Assembly (NCBI GenBank): GCA_021234155.1
Contig: JAJEKV010000834.1
Span: 18,444-82,443 of the forward strand
Length of the DNA: 64,000 bases
From: Isoetes taiwanensis
Taxonomy: Eukaryota > Streptophyta > Lycopodiopsida > Isoetales > Isoetaceae
Reading direction: 5' to 3'
Within the stretch, counting starts at the first letter, position 1, and every line of letters begins with the position of its first letter. This document shows, one piece after another, positions 1 to 11,037 of this stretch. The notes below the pieces were generated by a model that was not told the DNA's origin, made no database searches, and saw only the letters and a program-made list of their open reading frames with translations. A program made the position numbers and the translations under genes.

Positions 1-342
1 AAAGACTCGAAAGCTTCTGAAATGTACACCTTGGCACCGTAAAGAAGGAAGATTTGGTTGCTAATATTGTTGGGATAAATTGTGTGAATTGCTATACTTA
101 TTTGGACAAGGGAAGAAGCTTTGGGATATGACTTCGGTTTTGCAAAGTGATCTCCCTTCACAAATACAATTACATGTCTGAAGATTGAGAAAAGAAACCT
201 TCCTACCTTTTGATAGCCACAAGTTTTACAAAATGGTAGCCCCTAACCTTTTGAGGAAATAGAGCGTAGAAAGACCTGTACATCTCGTTAGAGCTGTAAG
301 TAATTGTTGAAATTCGATACTATAAATATATCAATATTGTTG

Positions 343-432
343 GCTAGCTTGCCCGAGTGGTCTAAGGGGGACGACTTAAGATTAAGATCGTCTGCACTCA
401 TGTGCGCGTGGGTTCAAACCCCACAGCTAGCA
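343..432 (+). pseudogene. tRNA-Leu(UAA)-like copy with a 6-nt anticodon-loop duplication
   Basis: Acceptor strands GCTAGCT and AGCTAGC, D-arm, long variable arm and T-arm (GTGGG, loop TTCAAAC, CCCAC) all match the 84-nt array consensus. The anticodon loop has a tandem 6-nt duplication (ATTAAG), so it is 13 nt instead of 7 and this copy is 90 nt long. It should not fold as a normal anticodon arm unless the extra bases are removed. A plant-type upstream TATA element and CAA triplet lie just before it and a T-run follows. A sequencing error is also possible. Confidence 0.8.
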
Positions 433-1031
433 TGTTTTATGAAAAATGTACTGACTATGTTTACCCTACCAATAAATAATAGACAAAACCAATATAGTGG
501 AGACGATTTTAATGCGAGAAAAGATTGACCATACCACATTGAGGATTACTAGCCCACAACTACCATATTCATAATGGAAGTACCGACCATTAGCATATCA
601 ATAAAGACTAGACAAAATTAAAGATTGAGCTCTGGAGATGACTCTTATGAAGAAAGGATTGGGTTCTCCAAAGTTTAAATAGAAGTAAAGATCGACTCTG
701 TAAACGCATACACCTTGGCAACCCAAGAAAGAAGGAAGATTTGGTTGCTAATATTGTTGGGATAAATTGTGTGAATTGCTATACTTATTTGGACAAGGGA
801 AGAAGCTTTTGGGATATGACTTCAGTTTTGCAAAAGTGATCTCCCTTCACAAATACAATTACATGTCCGAAGATTGAGAAAAGAAACCTTCCTACCTTTT
901 GATAGCCACAAGTTTTACAAAATGGTAGCCCCTAACCTTTTGAGGAAATAGAGCGTAGAAAGACATGTACATCTCGTTAGAGTCTGTAAGTAATTGTTGA
1001 AATTTGATACTATAAATATATCAATATTGTT

Positions 1032-1133
1032 GTTAGCTTGCCGTAATTCTTGGTCTAAGGGGACGACTTAAGATCGTCGAGATCACTCGTAATGTGCATG
1101 TGGGCCGAGATTTCAAACCCCTTACTACTAGCA
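1032..1133 (+). pseudogene. Degenerate tRNA-Leu copy
   Basis: The anticodon arm is intact (stem GACGA/TCGTC, loop CTTAAGA). The acceptor begins GTTAGCT, and there are several-base insertions in the D-arm, variable arm and T-arm, which break the cloverleaf. The upstream TATA-like region is preserved. Confidence 0.75.
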
Positions 1134-1778
1134 TGTTTTGAAAATGTGCTGACCAACTCTGTTTAAATAATAAATAATAGACTAAACCAACATTGTGGAA
1201 AGGCATTTTAATGCGAGAAAAAAGAATGACCAAAAAGATTGACCATACCACAGGGAGGATTACTAGCCAAAGTGAAAACTACCATATTCATAAGAAGAGA
1301 AAGGGATGACCATTAGAAAATATCAACAAAGAAAGACAACAGGGGGAAAAGGTTTGAGCTCGAGGGAAAAGGGATGACTCTTATGAAGGAAGGAGAGGGT
1401 TCTCCAAAGATTAAATAGAAGTAAAGATTGAAGAAAGGGGAAAAAGGGATAGAAAAAAAGCATGGAAAAATGGAAAAAAAGGAAGATTTGGTTGAAAATA
1501 TTGTTGGGATAAATTGTGTGAATTGCTATACTTATTTGGACAAGGAAAAAAGCTTTGGGATATGAAAAGGTTTTGCAAAGTGATCTCCCTTCACAAATAC
1601 AATTACATGAAGGAAAAAGATTGAGAAAAGGAAACCTTCCTAGATTTTTGATAGTCACATGATTTAAAAAATGGTAGAACAAAGAAAACCTTTGAAGAAA
1701 TGGAAGAAAGACATGTACATCTGTTAAGAAAGAAAAATAATAGTTGAAAGAATACTAAAAAATATATCAATATTGTTG

Positions 1779-1900
1779 GCTCTTGCATGACAAAAAGGGG
1801 AAAAATTTAAACAAGGGGAAGGGGGACTTAAGATCATGAGAGAAAAGGGAAGAGGAAAATGGGTTCAAAAAAGAAAAGGAAAAAAAGGGGAAGCCTAGCA
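1779..1900 (+). pseudogene. Corrupted tRNA-Leu copy
   Basis: Only the 5' GGCT, the segment GGGACTTAAGATCATGA, a GGGTTCAAA piece and the terminal CCTAGCA remain, separated by A/G-rich filler. It is recognisable as an array tRNA position only by these anchors and by the flanking unit sequence. Confidence 0.55.
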
Positions 1901-2571
1901 TGTTTTTCAAAAAAATGAGTATACCCTAAAATAAATAATAGACTAAACCAACATTGGGTGGAGACGATTTTAAAAAGAGAAAAGATTGATCATGCCACAT
2001 TGAGAAAAGATTGAATACCACATTGAGGATTAAAAGGCCCAAAACATATCAAAAAAAATACCATATTCATAATGGAAAAGGGAAGGGAACCATTAGCATA
2101 TCAAAAAAGAACAAAACAAAATTAAAGATTGAGAAAAAGGAAGATGAAAAGATGAAAAAAGTTGCGTTCTCCAAAAATTAAAGTGGGAAAAGGGTGGGAA
2201 AAGGAGGAAAAAAAAATGTACACCTTGGCAAAAATGGAAGGAAGATTTGGATGGAAAAAAATTTTTGGGCATAAAGAAGTGAAATGGAAAAGAAAAAAAG
2301 GAGGAAAAATTTGGAAAAGGAAGGGGATTAAGAAAAATATGAAAAGGGAAGAGAAAATGGAACATAGAAAAGGGGAAGGGAGAAAGTAAGGAGATTCCCT
2401 TCACAAATACAAGAAAAAAAACATGTCCAAAATTGAGAAAAGAAAACCTTTTGCAGCCCAAAAAAAAATGGTAGCCCCTAACCTTTGAGGAAATGGAGGA
2501 AAAGATACAGGGTTAAAATAGGCATGGAAAAATTGTTGAAATTCGATACTATAAATATATCAAAATTGTTG

Positions 2572-2648
2572 GCTAGCTTGGGGAAAAAAGGGGCATTAAA
2601 TCGGTGAAGGAAAGGGATAAAGGGTAATTCAAAAAGGAGAAGAAGGCA
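2572..2648 (+). pseudogene. Corrupted tRNA-Leu copy
   Basis: The acceptor and position 8-9 segment GCTAGCTTG and the upstream TATAAATATATC are intact. The rest of the tRNA is replaced by purine-rich sequence, ending in GGCATG where the consensus has AGCATG. It is the last unit of the left block. Confidence 0.5.
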
Positions 2649-2760
2649 TGTTGGGGAAAAAAGGAGGAAAATGTTTACCCTACCAAAAAATAATAGACTA
2701 AACCAAGGAAACGATTTTAGGGGTTTTGAAACATTGAAACATTGAGAAAAAATTTGGGAA

Positions 2761-3144
2761 AAACCCGAAAAGAAAAAATGATTTCATGTATAGAAAATAA
2801 AAAAAAAGTGAAATATGGGATAGAGCAAATGGCAAATGTGGCAAACAAGATGATGCAAGGTCGTCTTGCTCACATTTGCTTCAAAACAAGAAACTTAAAT
2901 CTCTTGCAATGCCATGGTATACCATAAAAAATAATGACATCCTCATATGGGTTGTCCATCCGTTGATTTTTTCTAGAAAAAGAATTTTTTAATGATCATT
3001 GATAAGGTTAATATAATTCGATATTTCTTTAGGCATGTAGTTATCGGGTTTGGAAAGATTTGTCAAATATATTTAAAAGCTCATGAAAGGATAAATATTA
3101 ACATAAGGTTGAATTTTGGTTCTTTTGCATTGACCTACAAGCAA
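2761..3144. other. Intergenic, AT-rich, with a small hairpin
   Basis: No gene is supported. An imperfect inverted repeat at about 2830-2881 pairs GCAAATGTG with CACATTTGC and could form a ~20-bp stem. The purine-rich filler of the left array ends here and ordinary AT-rich sequence follows. Confidence 0.4.
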
Positions 3145-4475
3145 ATGGTTTCATGAGAATATATGAATGTGAAACACTTTTATCCACATGCCATTCAGCC
3201 TTCCATTACATGACTTATATTGAACTCAAAATGGCAACCTAGAATAGAACCCTATTGTTTGTTTTGCATAAAATTTATCAATAAATATTTGGAAACTTCT
3301 TTGGGCCAAGATTTCTCAATAAGGTCGAGCTCAAATTGTTATCTAGTATGCAACGTGGAATATGTGCATGGAAGAAATCATAATCATGGAACCAAAATTT
3401 GTGGAACACCCGAGCAATGTGGTCCCATTTAAGCATCGAAAGCTATCATACTCAATTGTACATTTTTTGGTGATTCCAACTTGATACATTAAAGCTAGAC
3501 ATTGAATTCTAGCCTTTACAGTACCACTATACTAGGGCATTTGAAGATGAGCCATTGCTGGAAGTACCATCTCTCACCTGGTTTGCGTGTGGTGGCTATG
3601 TGAACGGCTTGATGGATAGTTGGAGTCATTTGGCACCAAGGATTTCACAAGATTGCCAAAAGATAGTATTTACCATCTAACAATTCCACACTTCATTGAT
3701 GCAGTCCCAAATTGGAAGACTTTCGTAAAGGGATTCATCCCTGATAAGGGCCAACTTTTTGGTTGGTCATACTGAACCGTTGCTCTTCAAATTTAAGATG
3801 GCAGGAGATTGGCCTATTATGCAATACAAAATGTGTCCTACACATAAAGGCTTCCAGCAGATTCTCCAGGAGTTAGAATGTGGAAAGAGGATGAACATAG
3901 TCCGCCAATGCTACCAAGTGGTGTGCCACAAAATATTCCTCCTAGACCAACATTGAAAAATCTTCCAGGGTTGAAGGATAGCATCAACAAATACATCTCC
4001 TTATGGAAGGACATATGTAAGAATCAAGAAACTAGCTTGTTTGCAAGGCAATACATGGCAAGTTTTGAGTATTGGAGCCAGCTTCTTATCTCTTTGGACG
4101 ATGTTGCTCCAAGACGTCCTCAAAATGATGCATTTTGGCCACAAACAAGACAAGCTCCTCTAGAACAAGTTGCATTTGTTCCAAAGATCGACATATCTGC
4201 CTTGGTCATGCGACCTTTACTTATTGTGGCCCTTCAGATAGCCGTCCAGTGATGCCTCTTGAAGAGTTTGATCCTCACGTACATATGACAAATGTTATGT
4301 TTGTTCTAGTCAGACCTAGACCTGGAGATGACAATACTACCACCTGGTTAGTTAGGATATGCAGAGGAGAATGCTGTTTTTGATCCAGAATCTACATATT
4401 TTGGCCATATTTATATATCGTGGTGGAAGCCTACTGGAGGGGACTACAAAGACTGCTTAACTAAGGGTTGGTGGC
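3145..4475 (+). pseudogene. Decayed coding relic of unknown family
   Basis: Several overlapping open frames in shifting phase look like pieces of one former protein. The longest (3878-4252) reads through a plausible soluble segment with SINKYISLWKDICKNQ and SFEYWSQLL. A second frame (4255-4375) contains EEFDPHVHMTNVMFVLVRPR. After a frameshift near 4358, a third ends with FGHIYISWWKPTGGDY, then KGWWPHCKK and a stop near 4500. The tryptophan-rich C-terminus suggests a small binding module at the end of a transposon or host protein, but I do not recognise the family. Frameshifts and stops show it is not an intact gene, unless short introns were missed. Confidence 0.35.
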
Positions 4476-4579
4476 CTCATTGCAAAAAAGAAGAATATTA
4501 AGTATAAAACAAAGGCTTCTTTCTGCAAGTCAATCAGAATACAAACTAATGTATCACTTGAGGAACACATTCACAAATG

Positions 4580-5200
4580 AGTGCATCTTAAGTCACCCCC
4601 ATAGCTCAATCATCACTTTGAGTTTCATCTTTAAGCATATCAATCTTTGATTACAATTGCCTGCATGTTGAAACAGTTATTTTATGGTGTTGGTATATAG
4701 CCCAATCTTTACCTTTGAATATCATCTCCATAGCTTAATCTTTACTTTGGTTCGTCTTTGAAGAAACAATCTTTACTTGGCATATAATCTTCTCCATAGT
4801 GCAATCTTTTTTGTCTAGTATCTTTTTTTTTTAATCTAGTATCTTCGTTCATATGATAATGCTTGGTAATTCGTTCACGAATATGCTAGTTGTGGGGTTT
4901 GAACACATGCGTGAAGTGCAGACGATCTTAAGTCGTCCCTCTTAAACCTCTCCGGCAAACAAGCCAACAATTTAGGTCATTAAATGTAATTCATAGTATT
5001 ATATGTCATTTCTAATACAATCCTAACTAAATATACATGTCTTGCTAAGTGGCATATTCTCAAAAGGTAAGGGGCTATTATTTTGCAAATCAAGTGGCTA
5101 TGAAAAGGTAGGAAGGTTTCCTTTCTCCATCCTAATTGTCTATGAAGGGATTGTTTATGAAGGGATTGTCTATGAAGGGATATCACTTTGCAACACATTC
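4580..5200 (-). repeat. Ancient diverged unit of the tRNA-Leu repeat
   Basis: This single unit carries the array landmarks in the - orientation: diverged forms of the 'cttcataagagtcatctcc / agctcaatctttac' segments (4590-4830), a decayed tRNA (4884-4964), and the segment with CTCAAAAGGTAAGGGGCTA and GGTAGGAAGG (5050-5120). It is far more diverged than the units at either end of the window. A 15-bp motif (ATTGTCTATGAAGGG, one copy ATTGTTTATGAAGGG) is triplicated at about 5140-5180, a local expansion not seen elsewhere in the array. Confidence 0.75.
4884..4964 (-). pseudogene. Old tRNA-Leu(UAA) pseudogene
   Basis: Read on the - strand, the anticodon arm (GACGA, loop CTTAAGA, TCGTC) is preserved and much of the T-arm remains (GTT rather than GGGTT before CAAACCCCAC). 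The acceptor strands no longer pair, the D-arm has changed and the variable arm is altered. It is the most diverged copy in the window and shows that the family was here before the recent amplification. Confidence 0.7.
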
Positions 5201-5324
5201 ATCAGGTTAAATGAAGCACCTAAAAAGAAACAAATCCTTGAAGAACAATTATGCTAAAAGCATAAAGAATAATTACCTAAAGGTTGTCATTATCACATTA
5301 CTTTACATGGTTCAAAATGGGGCA

Positions 5325-6380
5325 TTAAAGACAAGCATGCTTCCAGATTCTTTCAATGCCATCCATGTGACTAATGCCCACTACAGCAACAACCTTACCT
5401 TGGCAGCTTAGCAATTTTTGGGCCATGAACTCATCCCTTTCATGGTACACCACCTTGACAAGGTTAGGAAACTTATCTTCTTCAAGCTTCAACAAGCTTC
5501 TCACATCATCTCTCATTCTCATCCTCATAAGAGTAGCTGCAACCTCCTTTTCGAGGTTCGATCTAAGCTCGCCTGGCTCATGAAGGAGAGAAGCATACGG
5601 GCACTCGTCGTGCATCAAGTTCATCAAGAATGCAAGAGCATCTTTTCCTTGCACATCATTGTTGAGCCACTCAATTACAGCATTAACATCCAAGTTAGGT
5701 TGTATGACAGCAGACATTTGCTGCTTGAATTCAGAAGAGGGCTTCTTGAACCTGTTAATAACATCAGCAAGAGTAATTACCTGGGCAAGTCTGTTCACTG
5801 TTGAGACCCATTCGCGGTCTATCGGAATGATCTGCGCCTTGATTCTTTTGGCCTCTTCGACTGCAACCCTGGTATCTCTCCCTGGATCAAACCCCTTATC
5901 TCTGACAGACATGTCTGCAGATACCAACTGAACATGGATCATTTTAGCTACTAAACTGCCAGGAAAATTCCAAAATTCCTTTAATTTCCACCATACACCT
6001 CGGTTACTCTCTGCTGTTTGCCCTTCACCAAGACCAATTTTTTTGGCTCTATTTTCACACAACTCAATAGCAACAATATTGGGTTTTACCTTTTTAATCA
6101 GGCATTTTACTTCCGGAACACTTGCCTGTGATAGATGCACTGTGCCGAGCAGATATACCTCTGCTCCATTTTTAGGGTTCTTTAAATAAGAAACTACTCC
6201 TTGCAGACCAGCCAGTGGAGACGACATCAAGGGCCTTTTTTGATGCCTGTAAATAATATCAAGAGAGCAGCTATATCCTTTCCTAATGCCAGGCCTAAAG
6301 AAAAGAAAATGTGAAGAGATGGGTGCATGTTCGCCGGAGCTGGCGTTGAATAGCAACCTCCTCAAGCCTGGACACTGCAT
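5325..6380 (-). CDS. TraB-domain family protein (351 aa)
   Basis: Uninterrupted ORF with the full TraB/pheromone-shutdown-like domain. It has GTVHLS at residues 79-84, VAIELCENR at 103-111, PIDRE at 186-190, ERDEFMAQKL at 314-323 and VVAVVGISHMDGI at 330-342. These blocks and their spacing match eukaryotic TraB proteins, whose catalytic role is not settled; in plants some members act at mitochondrial and ER membranes. The first ~52 residues are basic and poor in acidic residues, as in an organelle targeting peptide. An alternative start is Met52, just after a stretch (TTATTTACAG on the - strand) that resembles a 3' splice acceptor, so the annotated N-terminus could be intronic. Length is close to plant homologues. 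No frameshift or stop is visible, and the absence of introns would also fit a retrocopy, although no poly-A tail is obvious downstream. It is the best-supported host gene here. Confidence 0.9.
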   Translation of the reverse strand: MQCPGLRRLLFNASSGEHAPISSHFLFFRPGIRKGYSCSLDIIYRHQKRPLMSSPLAGLQGVVSYLKNPKNGAEVYLLGTVHLSQASVPEVKCLIKKVKPNIVAIELCENRAKKIGLGEGQTAESNRGVWWKLKEFWNFPGSLVAKMIHVQLVSADMSVRDKGFDPGRDTRVAVEEAKRIKAQIIPIDREWVSTVNRLAQVITLADVINRFKKPSSEFKQQMSAVIQPNLDVNAVIEWLNNDVQGKDALAFLMNLMHDECPYASLLHEPGELRSNLEKEVAATLMRMRMRDDVRSLLKLEEDKFPNLVKVVYHERDEFMAQKLLSCQGKVVAVVGISHMDGIERIWKHACL

Positions 6381-6539
6381 TGCTTCTGCTACTCCGAGGA
6401 GCCCTAAAACCCTAATCCTAAAACCCTTCGGAAATAACTTTTCACGACTTGCACTAAACGTTTCCTTTCCGACGGGGAAAATAACTTCAAAGATCGTTTT
6501 TTTGGCAAACGGAGCATTTTGGTAAATATGTGGGGGAAG

Positions 6540-7140
6540 GAATATTCGGTCCCGCGGCCGGCATTAGCCGGGGGCTGAACCGGAAAAATGGACCAATTTC
6601 CTTAACCTGCTGAGCCAGAAAAGTGGACCGATTTCCCTAACGCCGGTCATGGGACCCCAACCGGCTGAACCAAAAAAGTGTCCCGATATTCCTTTCCCCT
6701 TAACCGGCAGGCCTTTTGATCCGGTCGATCCCATGATAGGGCAGAATGGGCTTAGTCCTTCGGATTGAGGTGAGAAACAAGCTCAGATGCCTTGCAGAAA
6801 CAAGTAGCTCTGCCTTGGTTTTAGCTTCGGATAGTGATAAACCAAGCTAGGAGATGATAAACCAGGCTCGGATGCTGATAAACCAGGCTAGGGGATGATA
6901 AACGAGGCTGGGTGCAGGTATGGAATAGCTAATCCAGGCTTGGTGTTCTTGATCGAGCCGCCTGCCGGTTAAAGGGGTTAACCACCCCTGCTTGGCTGTT
7001 ACAGCCTGTAAATGGGCTCGCCCCTCCGGGCTCGCCCATTTACTGGCTGTAACAGCCTCGCAGGGGTGGTTAACCCCTTCATCACTATAGAAATAGGGGG
7101 GCAAATTTTGCCCCCCTCTTCCCTGCTCCGTCGATGCTCA
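6540..7140. other. GC-rich upstream region with short direct repeats and inverted repeats
   Basis: This lies upstream of the TraB gene. A ~50-bp element containing GGACC.ATTTCC and AACCGGCTGAACC-like blocks repeats about three times at 6560-6700. A ~22-25 bp element built on GATAAACCAGGCT repeats about four times at 6836-6925. An 18-bp inverted pair (CCCTTAACCGGCAGGCC near 6698 and GGCCTGCCGGTTAA-like near 6958) encloses the second block. It may be a small transposable element or a promoter region; no ORF is convincing. Confidence 0.5.
6972..7079. repeat. Near-perfect 108-bp hairpin
   Basis: The left arm starts AAGGGGTTAACCACCCCTGC and the right arm ends GCAGGGGTGGTTAACCCCTT. The ~51-nt arms also share GGCTGTTACAGCC and GTAAATGGGC, with a few mismatches and an inner GGGCTCGCCC repeated on both sides of a ~5-nt centre. 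The stem is long and GC-rich. It could be a fold-back element or could yield small RNA if transcribed. Confidence 0.8.
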
Positions 7141-7182
7141 TAGGGAGGGCCACATCTGCATCTTAAGACTCTGTTTAGGGAT

Positions 7183-7389
7183 ATGGAGGCTTTGTTTGCA
7201 GCAATGCATGCACTTAGCCTAGGCGGTTTGCTTAGTTTTGGAAGTTTTTTCTCTGTTTTTGTCGGAGCGCTTCAAGCAGGCCCAGAAGCAGTGGTTCAGG
7301 AGCAATATATCAAGAAATCTGTCGATTTCTTTCTATTATTGAAAGACAGCAAACTTATGACAGCGGTAGAGTTGAATCCTTGGTTGTGA
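7183..7389 (+). CDS. Small hypothetical ORF (68 aa)
   Basis: The product begins MEALFAAMHALSLGG and has a hydrophobic stretch at about residues 10-32 (LSLGGLLSFGSFFSVFVGAL) that could be a signal anchor or one membrane helix, then a short polar tail. It lies just after the GC-rich region and could be a first exon. I recognise no family. The composition is more protein-like than the surrounding frames, but coding status is unproven. Confidence 0.25.
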   Translation: MEALFAAMHALSLGGLLSFGSFFSVFVGALQAGPEAVVQEQYIKKSVDFFLLLKDSKLMTAVELNPWL

Positions 7390-10300
7390 TAGCAAGGGTT
7401 CGATTGCATAAGTATTTGGTCTTGGGTTTCAAAGCTCAGATTTTTGTAGACCATTAGGTGTATTTCCTTGTTGAATAAGCCAGGGCTCTGGTGAGGCCGA
7501 CATGGCCTGTATGTTCGAATCCTTCATCCCTTTTTCATGGAGTTTGAATCCGACGACTTTAGAGGTAAGTGTCAATGATGCAAGCTAAAAAGTATCTTAC
7601 TTCTAATGGGCAGGACCTCTAATGCAGAAGAAGGATTCCGTGCCATGGACTTTGGTAGGCTTCTTGCATGGTTAAGGTTTCAATCAGAGAATAGAATAGA
7701 ATAGAATAGAAATAGAACACATTTTTTAATGTCCACGAATACCAAAAGGTCATGGCACCCATGCAATGGGCTGGCACAACTGTTATTACTAGGATTAAAA
7801 AACCCCTACTTCAAAAGGTTTTCAAGGAAAAAACCTTTGCGATAATGATGATACTCAACAAAAAATAAGTAGACCATGAAGGGCTCAGCAATTGAAGATA
7901 CTCATCTAGAACCTCGCGTATATATAATGCCAAGTCATGCACAGATAGTGCTCTAAGAAGTTATAGGAGCATGGAATGGAATGCTATGGTCAAATAATGA
8001 TTCCTAGTTAGCTCAACAGCAAGACATCTCGGAAGACTATAATTTTTCATCTTCAATAACCTGTAACTGGCAACATGCACATACTCTCGCTTCTCATGGC
8101 AATTGCAGCCGCTCCCATCTACAGGTCTCAATCCGTAGCTTGTGGGACCCTATGCGAATTCATGCCATAGCTACAAGCTTTTACAAGCAAATAAGCAGAG
8201 GTATTAATTAGAGATTTTTAATCGGCGGTTTCAAGGGGGTTTTAATTCTACCTTTCAGAGTTGAATCCTATGTTTCTTGAAGTGAAGCAAGGTACTACTG
8301 AAAAAATAGTGATGCAAAGAAACAAATCACCTGGTTAACCAGTCATCCTTGGAAGACTCAACTCCCATTCCGAATTGTAGGGGGCTGACATGTGTCAGCC
8401 TCAAACTGCACCCCAGGGAATCTATGCGACCCTGTTTCTATACTGTAATATGTTTTTATGCCCATGAAATGCGAAAGTTGTTTCATGAACATTCTACATT
8501 GAAATAAGATCTTTCCAATAAGATCAAACTCGTATAGAATTACGAGTTATGCTCCTTTGAGTTCTTCAATGTTCTTAAAATTATTTTTGAGGGAAAAGGA
8601 GGAGCGATTATCTTTGAAAGGCCATCAAAATATCTCCAGCAACATATTTCTAGTCAGGCCATACTTGAGTGCAGTTAGAGGAGGAGGAGGAGGATTTGCA
8701 TCATGCCATTTCAAGCAAATGTTCCCTATTTTAAATTCCTCATCCCCTTGATTTCGATTTTGAAAGATGGGTGAGGATCCCGTGATCTAGATCTCTCAAG
8801 TTGGAAAGAATCTTTTTTTGGTTTGTAATCTGATGTTAGTATATACCATGATGATGGCTCCTCTACCGGCCGCCTGAGCATGCAATGATCTTTCTGTAGG
8901 TGGATAGCAAGAAAATTATCCCTTATATAAAATAAAGCCATGACAATGAGTCTTATATTCGTTCCAAACGCATTGTTTGCATCAGGATTCTGTATCAACA
9001 AATTGATTGGCAGATTAGGTCGGAAGCCAACTGTAATTTGTAACGGGAATTAGATGTGGATCTTCTCTATTAACTAAGAGCAATCTGGCTACTCCTTTTC
9101 TTGGATTCTATGTAAATTTCTTATATGTATTGTTGGAACTAATGCAAAAATGTTTTTTTGCAGATTTTATTTTGGCTTAGACCTTTGATTTCTAACGTCC
9201 AAGATAAAACTCTTCCATTATGATCACCTAAAAATTGATATTATCTAAAGAAAACTATGTGTTTAACAATTTACAACTATAAGTCGAGTTGAGAAAGATG
9301 GCCATCTAGATTTCTTTAGGGGGAATTTATAGCATGCTAGGTCAAAAGTTTGTACTAGTAGGGAGTCAATTTGGGGTGTCTTCTCCTATATAGGCTCCAT
9401 CTTGTTACCCACTACAAGGAGTTTTCTTCTTCCATAAGAACAAAGTGGAAGGTAGTCAGTTCTTATATACATTCATCTAGTTTTGACATTTGTAATGGGT
9501 TAGAAAAACTCGTTGTATTCGTACATATCATTGCAAGTAATTCAATGCTCATGAACAAAGGAAAACACTATTTCCAGTGATTATCTTAATGCTCCATTCA
9601 CTATGCGATTAATTGCTTTTAATGCAACTTCATTGGTGCCTTCTTCTTGTCTTAAAGGTTTGGATATTTCGTTGGAAATGCTTAGAGTTGTGCAAATTTT
9701 TTAATATTGTAATCTTGTTGTTGCTGGTTGTTTTTCTTATTATTGAGAATTCGCTTTTATTATTTCCTAGGGAAAGTTGCTGAAATACTGTTATTGTTTG
9801 CTAAAATTACTTAACTTGCCTGAAATGGTCCTCTATGGTCTTCACTGTAAAAATGCTTAATTTATTTCTTTTCCATATGTTTGCCCTTGACGTCGTGCAA
9901 AGAACATTGCAAATTCTTTCTTTTGGTCAATGCAAGTAAGCAACGATGTTTTACTTGCTATTAGAAAAACGATCTGCAGTGGATCTCTCCTTTGATAAGT
10001 TCTTGCGCCTTGAAGAGGTTACAATTACGCACAGGTTGTATTTTACTTAATGGAAGTGTCAGCTGAGATTTTTATTATGCTAGCATACGATTGCTTAAGC
10101 ATGTACTGTGCTTCTTTCTATCAATGCAAACCTTGAGTAAGGATGATGCTTAAACATGCTTCTTTCTATCAATGTAAGTAAGGTCGAATTTCGTCCTTGT
10201 ATGCTAGCTTATAGATACAGAGTTATTCTGAGTATCGGGTTAAGGAGGTCGATTTAGTGAATTCTGCTGGATTTTTGCATTAGAATCTGAGATAGTCTTT

Positions 10301-10785
10301 TGTATGCGATGGTCTGCTCAATGCATTCATTTGCGGCCTTACTCTTGCCAAAACGAGGGCTATTTCAAGGCATGGTCTAGATTTATTTTGTAGTTATATT
10401 TTTTTCTCAGACTGTAGAGTGTATTGAATTTGGATCTATGGTTGCAATTTTGGCAAACTTCAAGATAGTTTGATGTGGCCTTTTTCTCCTTTGATGACTC
10501 ACATCTCAATCTTCAAAAGATTCTCTTATTTTATTTGCTGGAAGATCTGTTGTTTTTGGAACAACCTTGCTTAGAATTCATAAAGGGATGTACTTCTTTC
10601 AGATAACTTGATTATATCAATATGTTTCATTCTTTGCCACATCTTCGGTGCCAAGGATAATGTAATTGACATTCATAATCCATTTCCTAGACAACTCTAG
10701 CATGCATATATAGTGTTATGAGTTGCAATACACATTACCATCATCATTAAAAATCATGCTTTAAGACCTTCGATTATTTTGCAGA
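7390..10785. other. Non-coding or intronic AT-rich stretch
   Basis: No convincing coding region on either strand; open frames are short and have no recognisable domain. An (AATAG)n microsatellite lies at about 7685-7712. The base composition and a possible acceptor at its right end suggest it could include introns of an unrecognised gene running + from 7183. Confidence 0.4.
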
Positions 10786-11037
10786 TATGAATCTGTCTCC
10801 AGTGAGAATATATCTCCGTGCGCCAAAAATGCGGGTGCTTTGAAGATGATTAGCTGCATATTTTTGATCATTGCAGGTGAAACAACATCAAGGTATACAG
10901 ATGATTGTTTTCATTCTGCTAGAGTTCTAGTTGCATCACCAAGAAGGGGATATGAACCTTTGTTAGAAGAAATCATTTGCATGCAGGGAAGTGCTAAAGG
11001 ATTGATTCCAGTTTTTGCAGCATATGGAACGTTTTAG
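10786..11037 (+). other. Possible exon of unknown protein
   Basis: An 83-codon open frame starts right after TATTTTGCAG, a good plant 3' splice acceptor, and ends at a TAG after FAAYGTF. The second half (GETTSRYTDDCFHSARVL...) reads like protein, while a hydrophobic ISCIFLIIAG segment may instead be an intron end, because it is followed by TTGCAG. No domain is recognised. Confidence 0.25.

Larger units (their letters stand above)
1..2760 (+). repeat. Tandem tRNA-Leu satellite array, left block
   Basis: About four ~0.67-0.8 kb units, each the reverse complement of the units that fill the right end of the window. Each carries a tRNA-Leu-like sequence preceded by an AT-rich stretch with TATAAATATA. 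The first two units are readable. From about 1300 the units are interrupted and partly replaced by purine-rich runs of A and G, while intervening segments still match the consensus exactly. This mosaic of perfect and nonsense sequence looks more like faulty consensus or local assembly than normal decay, but a purine-rich expansion cannot be excluded. The array runs off the left edge. Confidence 0.85.

Noticed and set aside
2093-2461. 122-aa Phe/Pro-rich frame on the - strand
   Set aside because: It is the complement of the purine-rich corrupted array; low complexity, no domain.
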